Below are positions 1 to 6,198 of a stretch of DNA of 6,370 bases, in pieces. The DNA comes from REEB481 sp041170785. Lineage in GTDB: Bacteria > Bacteroidota > Bacteroidia > NS11-12g > UBA955. A model generated the notes under the pieces. It was not told where the DNA came from, searched no databases, and was given only the letters and a program-made list of their open reading frames with translations. Position numbers and translations under genes: made by a program. The stretch covers positions 1 to 6,370 of the forward strand of contig JBEDND010000124.1 in assembly GCA_041170785.1 (NCBI GenBank), read 5' to 3'. Position 1 is the stretch's first letter; each line of letters opens with the position of its first letter.

Positions 1-761
1 TTCTGTTTACCTCTTCCATCGGCAGAAAGGTGCTGATGGCATTGACCGGTTTATTTCTCGTCCTTTTTTTGATCATTCACCTGCTCGGAAACCTGCAATT
101 GCTGAAGGATGACGGTGGCTATGCGTTTAACAAATACGCGTGGTTTATGACCACCAATCCGCTGATCAAAACAGTTTCCTACCTTTTGTACGCCACCATT
201 TTGTTGCATGCCTTTAAAGGCCTGTATCTGGCGTTTCAAAACAGGAAAGCACGGGGCGCTAAAGCTTATGGCGCTTACAATGGCGGAGCAAACAGCCATT
301 GGACCAGCAGAAACATGGGCCTGCTCGGAACCGTGATATTGTTGTTCATCGTGGGCCACATGGCAGATTTCTGGTGGGAATACAAATTCGGAGATATTCC
401 CTGGACCAAATACGAAACCAGCATCATTGATGAAACCACAACCGCTACGGATATGTCTTCCGAAGATCATGGCGCGCACATCCGCATGGGCGTAGCCGGC
501 GATAAAGAGGTGTTCATTACCAAAGACCTGTACAAGGAAACCGCCGAAGCCTTCGAACAAGGATGGCTTGTGGCGCTGTATGTGCTGGCCATGGCCATGA
601 TTGCCTTTCACCTGTGGCATGGATTCGCCAGCGCGTTCCAGTCACTGGGCATCAATCACTCCGGATGGAATCCATTAATCAAAGGCCTTGGTGTGATTGT
701 GAGCGTGGCCATTCCGATTGGTTTTGCCATCATTCCACTCTACGTTTATTTCCTCAAGTAA
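1..761 (+). CDS. sdhC: Succinate dehydrogenase/fumarate reductase cytochrome b subunit, 5' end cut by window edge
   Basis: This is the membrane anchor of complex II, which carries electrons from the SdhB iron-sulfur clusters to quinone in the inner membrane. The frame is open from base 3 and begins LFTSSIGRKVLMALTG, so the true start lies upstream; the GTG at 30 is internal. Five hydrophobic segments are visible at about nt 30-104, 159-237, 315-377, 562-650 and 676-753. The first four each hold a histidine suited to heme ligation: codons at 78, 207, 357 and 609, with another at 618. This is the pattern of single-subunit di-heme anchors (Bacillus subtilis SdhC, Wolinella FrdC), which need no separate SdhD. 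A polar, acidic loop of about 60 residues separates segments 3 and 4. sdhA follows after 20 bp. The family is identified with high confidence. Whether the enzyme runs as dehydrogenase or fumarate reductase cannot be read from the sequence; low-potential menaquinone is the usual partner in this phylum. Confidence 0.95.
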   Translation, partial: LFTSSIGRKVLMALTGLFLVLFLIIHLLGNLQLLKDDGGYAFNKYAWFMTTNPLIKTVSYLLYATILLHAFKGLYLAFQNRKARGAKAYGAYNGGANSHWTSRNMGLLGTVILLFIVGHMADFWWEYKFGDIPWTKYETSIIDETTTATDMSSEDHGAHIRMGVAGDKEVFITKDLYKETAEAFEQGWLVALYVLAMAMIAFHLWHGFASAFQSLGINHSGWNPLIKGLGVIVSVAIPIGFAIIPLYVYFLK

Positions 762-781
762 TCAGCTAATATCTGCACAAC

Positions 782-2767
782 ATGAGTAAAACACTTGATT
801 CCAAAATTCCTGCAGGTCCATTAGCAGAAAAATGGACCCAATACAGAAGCACGGTTCCTTTGGTGAATCCTGCCAACAAGCGCAGCCTGGAAGTAATTGT
901 GGTGGGAACCGGTCTTGCCGGTGCCAGCGCCGCCGCCACCCTTGCCGAACTTGGTTACAAGGTGAAGGCGTTCTGCTTTCAGGATTCTCCCCGCCGCGCA
1001 CACAGCATCGCGGCTCAGGGCGGCATTAACGCAGCTAAAAACTACCAGAACGACGGCGACAGCGTGTACCGTTTGTTCTACGATACCATCAAAGGCGGTG
1101 ACTACCGCGCGCGTGAAGGCAACGTATATCGCCTCGCGGAAGTGAGCGTGAACATCATCGACCAATGTGTGGCACAAGGTGTTCCATTTGCCCGTGAATA
1201 CGGCGGAACCCTGAGCAACCGTTCTTTTGGCGGTACTCAGGTGCAGCGCACGTTCTACGCAGCAGGTCAAACCGGTCAGCAGTTGCTGCTGGGTGCCTAC
1301 AGCGCCCTGGAAAGACAGGTTGGTCTGGGCAACGTGAAAATGTATGCCCGTCATGAAATGCTCGACGTGGTAACCATCGAAGGTAAAGCCCGCGGCATCA
1401 TCGCCCGCAACTTGGTGACAGGCAAGCTGGAACGCCACTTCGGCCATGCAGTATTGCTGTGCACAGGCGGATATGGAAACGTGTTCTACCTGAGCACCAA
1501 CGCCATGGGCAGCAATGTGACCGCAGCATGGAAAGCCCACAAAAAGGGTGCTTATTTCGGCAACCCCTGCTTCACCCAGATTCACCCAACCTGTATCCCC
1601 GTTTCAGGCCATTACCAGAGTAAGCTTACCCTGATGAGTGAGTCGCTGCGTAACGACGGACGCATCTGGGTTCCCAAGAAAAAAGACGACAATCGTCACC
1701 CCAACGATATTCCGGAAGAAGAGCGTGACTATTACCTGGAACGCCGTTATCCCGCCTTCGGAAACCTGGTTCCCCGCGACATTGCCAGCCGCGCCGCTAA
1801 AGAGCGCTGTGATGCCGGTTATGGTGTAGGACCCAGCAAGATGGCCGTTTATCTGGATTTTGCTTATAACTTGAAGCACAAATACGGACGCGCAGAAGCC
1901 AGTAAGCTCGGCATTGAAAACCCCGATGATGCCACGCTGGTTCGTCTGGGCAGGGAAGTGGTGAAGGAGAAATACGGAAACCTGTTTGACATGTACAAAC
2001 AAATCACCAACGAAGATCCTTATGAAGTGCCGATGCGCATTTATCCCGCCGTGCATTATACGATGGGCGGACTTTGGGTAGATTATGAACTGATGACCAC
2101 CGTTCCTGGTTTGTACGCCCTGGGCGAAGCCAACTTCAGCGACCACGGCGCCAACCGCCTCGGTGCATCTGCGCTCATGCAGGGTCTGGCCGACGGTTAC
2201 TTTGTAATTCCCTATACCGTTGGTTCTTACCTGAGCAAAGAAATCCATACCAAGGCCATCTCCACAGATCATGAAGCGTTTCTTGAAGCGGAGCAAGCTG
2301 TTCAGGAAAAGCTGGATCAATTCCTCAGCATACAGGGAAATAAAACGGTGGAAAGCTACCATCGTGAACTGGGGCTGATTATGTGGAACAAATGTGGCAT
2401 GGCCCGCAGCGAAGCAGGCTTGAAAGAGGCCATCCAAGAAATCCGCGCCCTGCGTGAAGATTTCTACAAGAATGTACGAGTGCCCGGCAGCAAGGAAGGG
2501 TTTAATCCTGAACTGGATAAAGCGGGTCGTGTGGCAGACTTCCTCGAGCTGGGTGAACTGATGTGCCTGGATGCGCTGGATCGCAACGAAAGCTGCGGAG
2601 GCCACTTCCGTGAAGAATACCAAACCGAAGACGGAGAAGCCCTGCGCGACGACGAAGCTTATCGCTACGTGGCCGCCTGGGAATACAAAGGTGGAAACGA
2701 CTGGAGCCTGCACAAAGAGCAGCTCGATTACGAAAACATTAAAATAGCACAAAGGAGCTACAAGTAA
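782..2767 (+). CDS. sdhA: Succinate dehydrogenase/fumarate reductase flavoprotein subunit
   Basis: This is the catalytic subunit of complex II. It interconverts succinate and fumarate on the cytoplasmic face of the inner membrane and passes electrons to SdhB. The 661 residues are full length for the B. subtilis/Bacteroidota type. The Rossmann FAD motif VVGTGLAGASAAA starts at residue 40. RRAHSIAAQGG (71-81) supplies His74, expected to bind FAD covalently. Residues matching the active site of the family are His268 in QIHPT, Arg332 in PRDIASRA (the likely proton-transfer arginine), His425 in HYTMGG and Arg459 in GANRLGASALMQGL. The C-terminal helical domain runs from about 495 to 661. The ATG at 782 gives the normal N-terminus (MSKTLDSKIPAGPLAEKW). 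No Shine-Dalgarno is visible, as is common in this phylum. It lies 20 bp after sdhC and 11 bp before sdhB, so the three are surely co-transcribed. All key residues are present. Fumarate reductase (FrdA) is the only realistic alternative name. Confidence 0.98.
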   Translation: MSKTLDSKIPAGPLAEKWTQYRSTVPLVNPANKRSLEVIVVGTGLAGASAAATLAELGYKVKAFCFQDSPRRAHSIAAQGGINAAKNYQNDGDSVYRLFYDTIKGGDYRAREGNVYRLAEVSVNIIDQCVAQGVPFAREYGGTLSNRSFGGTQVQRTFYAAGQTGQQLLLGAYSALERQVGLGNVKMYARHEMLDVVTIEGKARGIIARNLVTGKLERHFGHAVLLCTGGYGNVFYLSTNAMGSNVTAAWKAHKKGAYFGNPCFTQIHPTCIPVSGHYQSKLTLMSESLRNDGRIWVPKKKDDNRHPNDIPEEERDYYLERRYPAFGNLVPRDIASRAAKERCDAGYGVGPSKMAVYLDFAYNLKHKYGRAEASKLGIENPDDATLVRLGREVVKEKYGNLFDMYKQITNEDPYEVPMRIYPAVHYTMGGLWVDYELMTTVPGLYALGEANFSDHGANRLGASALMQGLADGYFVIPYTVGSYLSKEIHTKAISTDHEAFLEAEQAVQEKLDQFLSIQGNKTVESYHRELGLIMWNKCGMARSEAGLKEAIQEIRALREDFYKNVRVPGSKEGFNPELDKAGRVADFLELGELMCLDALDRNESCGGHFREEYQTEDGEALRDDEAYRYVAAWEYKGGNDWSLHKEQLDYENIKIAQRSYK

Positions 2768-2778
2768 AAAACAACATC

Positions 2779-3540
2779 ATGGGTAGCGAATCAATGAAAA
2801 TCACGCTGAAGGTATGGCGCCAGCCAAGCAACAAGGCTGAAGGTAAATTTGAAACCTATCAACTTCAGCACGTAAGTCCGGATATGAGTTTCCTGGAAAT
2901 GTTTGACGTGCTCAACGAGCAAATCATTACTGAAGGAGGCGATCCGGTAGCTTTTGACCACGACTGCCGCGAAGGAATTTGCGGGATGTGCAGCATGTTC
3001 ATCAACGGACGTCCGCATGGTCCTAAGCAAGGTGTGACCACCTGCCAGCTGCACATGCGCAGCTTTAAGGACGGTGATACCATCGTGGTAGAACCCTGGA
3101 GGGCCCAGTCTTTCCCGGTGATTAAAGATCTTGCCGTAGATCGGAGCGCCTTTGACAGGGTTATCGCTGCCGGCGGTTTTGTATCGGTAAATACCGGCAA
3201 TGCCGTGGATGCAAACTCCATCCTGATTCCTAAAGACACTGCCGATGAAGCGTTTGCCGCTGCTACCTGTATTGGTTGCGGTGCTTGTGTGGCTGCCTGC
3301 AAGAACAGCAGCGCCATGCTGTTTGTCAGTGCCAAGGTGAGCCAGCTAGCCCTGCTTCCTCAGGGACAGGCAGAACGCGAAAATCGTGTAATCGCGATGG
3401 TTGACCAGATGGATAAGGAAGGTTTCGGCTCCTGTACCAATACCGGTGCATGCAGCGCAGAATGTCCAAAAGGCATTGACCTGAGCAACATCGCCCGCAT
3501 GAACCGCGAATACGTGCGCGCCAAGCTGGTGAGCAAGTAA
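2779..3540 (+). CDS. sdhB: Succinate dehydrogenase/fumarate reductase iron-sulfur subunit
   Basis: This subunit wires electrons from SdhA flavin to the SdhC hemes and quinone through three iron-sulfur clusters. The N-terminal ferredoxin domain (about 6-110) carries the [2Fe-2S] ligands Cys63, Cys68, Cys71 (CREGICGMC) and Cys89. The C-terminal domain holds CIGCGACVAAC (Cys164, 167, 170, 174) and SCTNTGACSAECP (Cys219, 225, 229). By family rule the [4Fe-4S] cluster uses Cys164/167/170/229 and the [3Fe-4S] cluster uses Cys174/219/225. Cys174 is followed by Lys, not the Pro seen in the E. coli and B. subtilis proteins; I recall this as usual for Bacteroidota. The length of 253 residues is normal. 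The ATG at 2779 gives MGSESMKITLKVW; an in-frame ATG at 2794 (MKITLKVW) is a plausible alternative because homology starts about there. A GGAG at 2754-2757 is too far upstream (about 21 nt) to decide. It is the last gene of the operon and is followed by a terminator. Confidence 0.98.
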   Translation: MGSESMKITLKVWRQPSNKAEGKFETYQLQHVSPDMSFLEMFDVLNEQIITEGGDPVAFDHDCREGICGMCSMFINGRPHGPKQGVTTCQLHMRSFKDGDTIVVEPWRAQSFPVIKDLAVDRSAFDRVIAAGGFVSVNTGNAVDANSILIPKDTADEAFAAATCIGCGACVAACKNSSAMLFVSAKVSQLALLPQGQAERENRVIAMVDQMDKEGFGSCTNTGACSAECPKGIDLSNIARMNREYVRAKLVSK

Positions 3541-3562
3541 TCTTTCTAAAGAAATGTTCGGG

Positions 3563-3592
3563 AACAGGGAATCCAATGGGTTCCCTGTTTTT
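3563..3592 (+). terminator. Intrinsic terminator of the sdhCAB operon
   Basis: A near-perfect 12-bp inverted repeat (AACAGGGAATCC, loop AAT, GGGTTCCCTGTT; one T-G wobble) starts 22 nt after the sdhB stop and runs straight into TTTTT followed by GTTT. This is a classic Rho-independent terminator for the + strand. The convergent receptor gene ends at 3595, so the same hairpin lies just past that gene's stop on the - strand. There it is followed by CCCGAACATTTC rather than a U-tract, so it should work less well in that direction. Confidence 0.9.
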
Positions 3593-3594
3593 GT

Positions 3595-5595
3595 TTAGAA
3601 GCTGATTCCAATACCCAGCATCCACCAGCGCCGGGGCAGTTCTGCGCCCATGATGTCAGCATAACGCAGGTTGCCGAGGTTCATACATTGTAAGCGAACA
3701 TTTAAGCGATTGTCAGGACGATTCCAACTCAGGTTTCCGTTCATGACCAAATAGGATTGGCTGATTTCTTTGTTGATGACCAGGGCAGTTTCCGCAGTGC
3801 GTTGCTTCCAAACCCCGTTTATACCCAGAAAAAACTGACGTCGTTGCAGTATGAGCTGCGCATTGGCCAATAAACCTGCATTTCCCGCCACATACTTGGA
3901 AATTCCTTGGCTGCTGCCATTATTGCTGAAGCGCAAGGCGGTGAATCCTCCCATGATCATGGCCTTCCATTTTCGGTAAATTGTTCCCTGCCATTGCACA
4001 TCGGCTTCGATGCCGGAGGTACTCAGCGGCGTGAGGTTTTGCGCGTAGAAATAGCTGCGACCAGTGTCAATTTTGGGATTAGCCGGAATGTACAGCCCTT
4101 TGAGGTACAGGAAGTCAATCAGGTTGTTGCTGCGCCGCAGAAAGGCCGTGCCGCGCAAGGTCAGGTGCTTGCCCGGCTTCAGGTCCAGGCCCGCTTCGTA
4201 GTTCCACGCGAATTCAGGTTTCAGCAATGGATTGCCCAGGTTGCGTCCCGCTGCCAACACACCCGGAAGTCCGGTGGAAACGTAGCGCTCGGTAAAGTCG
4301 GGATTGCGGAAGCTGCGGCTGAAGCCGCCGCGAATGGTGACGATGCCGCTCCGATAAGATGCATTGATTTGCGGGGTAAGGTGCGTTCGATTCAGGGCAT
4401 CCAGCGTAAGTCGCATTCCTCCGTTGATGTGGAGTGGAATCTGCTTTCCACTATAGAAAAGCTGCGCATACACACCTGCTTCATGTTCCTGATGATTTCC
4501 GCGGTCATTGCTCTTGATGTCCCGTCCGAAGTACTGCATGCCCGTTTGCAGATACACGTTTCTGGAATTGGGACTTAGTTGATAGCGGTGGAATACCTGT
4601 GCCTGCCACAACCACATGATGTGGTAATTGCCTGTAAATGCGGGATTAAACAGAAAAGAGTCTGTGGTGCGCTGCATGGCGGCCTGAACCTGCGTCATGC
4701 TGCGTTTGTTGTGCAAGATGACGATGCTTTGTTGTAGGCTCAGCCGGCGCAACCATTCCTGAGATTTGTCGGCGGTGCTACGGGTGTAAAAGAATCGTGC
4801 GTTGAAGTCGTAGAGGGAGCCTGTTACGCGGGTTGTCGAAACGGTTTTTGCACCCCAACGTCCGGTATAGGTCAGCGCAGCAATGCTGTTCCGGAAGTTT
4901 CCCCGGATGCTGTCGCCGCTCAAAAGTTGTCCGGGGCTGCTGTTGTGCATGTAGGAGGCGCTGATGTTGTTCTTTCCTTTAACATCGGTAAACGAAGCGT
5001 AAGCCTGCACACCCAGGTAATTCCACTCGCCTCCGTATAGGTTGCTGCTGAATTTCTTCCCTAGAAGCAATGCCTTGCCGCTGTAAGATTTGGTGATGAT
5101 GTGGATAACTCCGCCCACAGCTTCCGGCCCGAAATTCATGGCCGCCGGACCTTTAATCACTTCTATATGGTCAATTTCGGCAGGAACAACCGGGATGTTT
5201 CCGTTGAAATGTCCCGTGAGGGGGTCGTTGATGCGCAGCCCATCCACCAGGATCAATACCTGCTGAAACGTGCTTCCGCGCATGGTGATGTCTGCCTGAC
5301 TGCCAAAACCACCGCGCTGCTGCACTTCTATGCCCGGTAGGTGTTTCAACAAATCATCCCAATGCACACTTGGCAACTGCCTCAACACGGCGCCATCCAC
5401 ATAGGTGATGTTTCTGCCTAAATCAGCCCTTGCCTGCCTGAAACTGCTGGAACGGATTTCGGCAGCCTCCATGGAAATCGTGTCTGACTGCCCATGCACT
5501 TCCATGATTGCGCAGGGAAGCAACAGCGCAAGGCAAATCCCGAATTTCAAGTACAAGGAAGGAGTGCTGCCGGCGCGTGAAAGGACTTGATACAT
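3595..5595 (-). CDS. TonB-dependent outer-membrane receptor, BtuB-like, substrate unknown
   Basis: This is an outer-membrane gated porin that takes up a scarce ligand (siderophore, cobalamin or similar) using energy from TonB-ExbBD. The 666-residue protein starts with a signal peptide: a basic N-terminus, a hydrophobic core at about 18-31, and probable cleavage near VHG35|QSD. DTISM (38-42) sits where a TonB box belongs. The plug domain spans about 50-158, with LLKHLPGIEVQQRGGFGSQ, ITMRGSTFQQVLILVDGLR, INDPLTGHFN, IEVIKGPAAMNFG and GGVIHIITK. The remainder is beta-barrel-like with alternating aromatic/hydrophobic strands and ends in Phe (MLGIGISF), the outer-membrane assembly signal. It lacks the N-terminal carboxypeptidase-like domain of SusC proteins and has no SusD neighbour, so it is not a glycan-uptake pair. 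The plug resembles the BtuB-like group, but no cobalamin riboswitch fits in the 41-bp upstream gap, and the ligand cannot be assigned. The start at 5595 is supported by the signal peptide. Confidence 0.93.
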   Translation of the reverse strand: MYQVLSRAGSTPSLYLKFGICLALLLPCAIMEVHGQSDTISMEAAEIRSSSFRQARADLGRNITYVDGAVLRQLPSVHWDDLLKHLPGIEVQQRGGFGSQADITMRGSTFQQVLILVDGLRINDPLTGHFNGNIPVVPAEIDHIEVIKGPAAMNFGPEAVGGVIHIITKSYSGKALLLGKKFSSNLYGGEWNYLGVQAYASFTDVKGKNNISASYMHNSSPGQLLSGDSIRGNFRNSIAALTYTGRWGAKTVSTTRVTGSLYDFNARFFYTRSTADKSQEWLRRLSLQQSIVILHNKRSMTQVQAAMQRTTDSFLFNPAFTGNYHIMWLWQAQVFHRYQLSPNSRNVYLQTGMQYFGRDIKSNDRGNHQEHEAGVYAQLFYSGKQIPLHINGGMRLTLDALNRTHLTPQINASYRSGIVTIRGGFSRSFRNPDFTERYVSTGLPGVLAAGRNLGNPLLKPEFAWNYEAGLDLKPGKHLTLRGTAFLRRSNNLIDFLYLKGLYIPANPKIDTGRSYFYAQNLTPLSTSGIEADVQWQGTIYRKWKAMIMGGFTALRFSNNGSSQGISKYVAGNAGLLANAQLILQRRQFFLGINGVWKQRTAETALVINKEISQSYLVMNGNLSWNRPDNRLNVRLQCMNLGNLRYADIMGAELPRRWWMLGIGISF

Positions 5596-5602
5596 GTCGC
5601 CG

Positions 5603-5610
5603 CGAAGTTA
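5603..5610 (-). promoter_or_regulatory. Possible -7 promoter element for the TonB-dependent receptor
   Basis: Read on the - strand this is TAACTTCG, one base off the Bacteroidota -7 consensus TAnnTTTG, and it ends 7 nt before the receptor ATG. No TTTG at a suitable -33 distance is visible. If used, the transcript would have almost no leader, and the receptor could be transcribed apart from folA. It is a weak call based on one short motif and its position. Confidence 0.35.
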
Positions 5611-5636
5611 ATCACCGGCGTGCAGGGCTGCTTGTT

Positions 5637-6158
5637 TTAGTGTTGTAGAGGTTCCCAGATCTCAAGCCGAAAGGGGAATGTATGTTGGTCATCGGCAGAA
5701 TGTGCTTCCGAAGAAACACAATGCCAGCCATGTTCAGGCATGCGGAAATGCACCGTAGCCTCCGGAAATCGGGCATCCACACGGGTGAAGTAAATCCTTC
5801 CCGCCAGGGGCAAAGCCTGCTGATAGAGCATTCCTCCGCCAATCACGAACACTTCGGTCTCGTCGGAAGCGGAAGCCGAAGCCAAAGCAGATTCCAGGCT
5901 GTCGAAAAACTCATAGCCTTCGCGGAGTTCCTTTGTGCTGCGGCTCACCACCAGGTTGCGGCGTCCGGGCAAAGGCCTGCCGATGCTCTCCATGGTTTTT
6001 CGACCCATCACCATCGGATGCCCAAGCGTATGCTTCTTAAACCAGCGGAAATCATCCGGCAGATGCCAAAGCATGCGGTTTTCATGTCCGATGGCGCCAT
6101 CAACGGCTGCTGCAACAATCAGGGAAATAACGGGTTTCAAGGGCCGTAAAATTAGCAT
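5637..6158 (-). CDS. folA: Dihydrofolate reductase
   Basis: It reduces dihydrofolate to tetrahydrofolate with NADPH in the cytoplasm, feeding thymidylate, purine and methionine synthesis; it is the trimethoprim target. The reading frame gives 173 residues from the ATG at 6158. Family motifs are ISLIVAAAVDGAIG (11-24, substrate/cofactor strand and Met20-type loop start), WHLPDDFRWFK (31-41) with Asp36 matching E. coli Asp27, GRKTMESIGRPLPGR (52-66, NADPH binding), VVSRS (70-74) and VFVIGGGMLY (103-112). A Ser/Ala-rich stretch (SASASDETE) precedes the last motif. The first residues, MLILRPLKP, extend past the usual start. A TTG at 6140 would give MKPVISLIV, closer to the normal N-terminus (167 residues; the E. 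coli enzyme has 159). Both starts are possible. The stop lies 41 bp before the receptor gene on the same strand. All catalytic features are intact. Confidence 0.96.
   Translation of the reverse strand: MLILRPLKPVISLIVAAAVDGAIGHENRMLWHLPDDFRWFKKHTLGHPMVMGRKTMESIGRPLPGRRNLVVSRSTKELREGYEFFDSLESALASASASDETEVFVIGGGMLYQQALPLAGRIYFTRVDARFPEATVHFRMPEHGWHCVSSEAHSADDQHTFPFRLEIWEPLQH
6147..6154 (-). promoter_or_regulatory. Possible -7 promoter element for folA
   Basis: On the - strand this is TAATTTTA, one base off TAnnTTTG. It lies inside the ATG-started reading frame of folA but 6 nt before the in-frame TTG at 6140. That is the spacing seen between the aspS box and its ATG. If real, the gene starts at the TTG. 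No -33 TTTG is visible on this strand, so this is a tentative call. Confidence 0.25.
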
Positions 6159-6186
6159 ATTCCCTGCTTTGGGCGCTTTTGTTCCC

Positions 6187-6194
6187 TAATTTTG
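6187..6194 (+). promoter_or_regulatory. -7 promoter element for aspS
   Basis: TAATTTTG matches the Bacteroidota housekeeping -7 consensus TAnnTTTG exactly and ends 4 nt before the aspS ATG. A TTTG at 6168-6171 could be the -33 element, but the 15-bp spacing is shorter than the usual 19-21 bp. Transcription would begin at or within a few bases of the start codon, giving a leaderless or near-leaderless mRNA. The motif match is seen directly; its use as a promoter is inferred. Confidence 0.6.
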
Positions 6195-6198
6195 CCCC

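Noticed and set aside
30..32. GTG as the start codon of sdhC
   Set aside because: The frame is open upstream to base 3 and encodes LFTSSIGRK, which fits the N-terminal region of this family (SSIG-K-VLMALTG), so the gene starts before the window.
51..620. Open frame of 189 codons antisense to sdhC
   Set aside because: sdhC is real by its membrane segments and heme histidines. The antisense product is Gly/His/Gln-rich without domain features.
821..1585. Open frame of 254 codons antisense to the 5' half of sdhA
   Set aside because: It is a shadow of sdhA, with no recognisable motif and no room for independent regulatory signals.
1604..2752. Long open frame of 382 codons antisense to sdhA
   Set aside because: It lies wholly inside sdhA, whose protein shows every family motif. 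The antisense translation shows no recognisable domain, and such frames are common opposite codon-biased genes.
2754..2757. GGAG as the ribosome binding site of sdhB
   Set aside because: It is about 21 nt from the ATG at 2779 and 36 nt from the alternative at 2794, too far for a Shine-Dalgarno, and genes of this phylum rarely use one.
3544..3555. TTTC-TAAA-GAAA mini inverted repeat after the sdhB stop
   Set aside because: It is only a 4-bp A/T-rich stem, too weak to matter beside the 12-bp terminator just downstream.
3907..4578. Open frame of 223 codons antisense to the receptor barrel region
   Set aside because: It overlaps the TonB-dependent receptor completely; the translation is Ala/Gln-rich and shows no known family.
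5494..5520. Lipoprotein signal (LLLPC) at the receptor N-terminus
   Set aside because: The residue before Cys is Pro, which does not fit a lipobox. A normal signal peptide cut near VHG|QSD and the TonB-box-like DTISM explain the N-terminus better.
5682..6149. Open frame of 155 codons antisense to folA
   Set aside because: folA carries all dihydrofolate reductase motifs; the opposite-strand frame has none.
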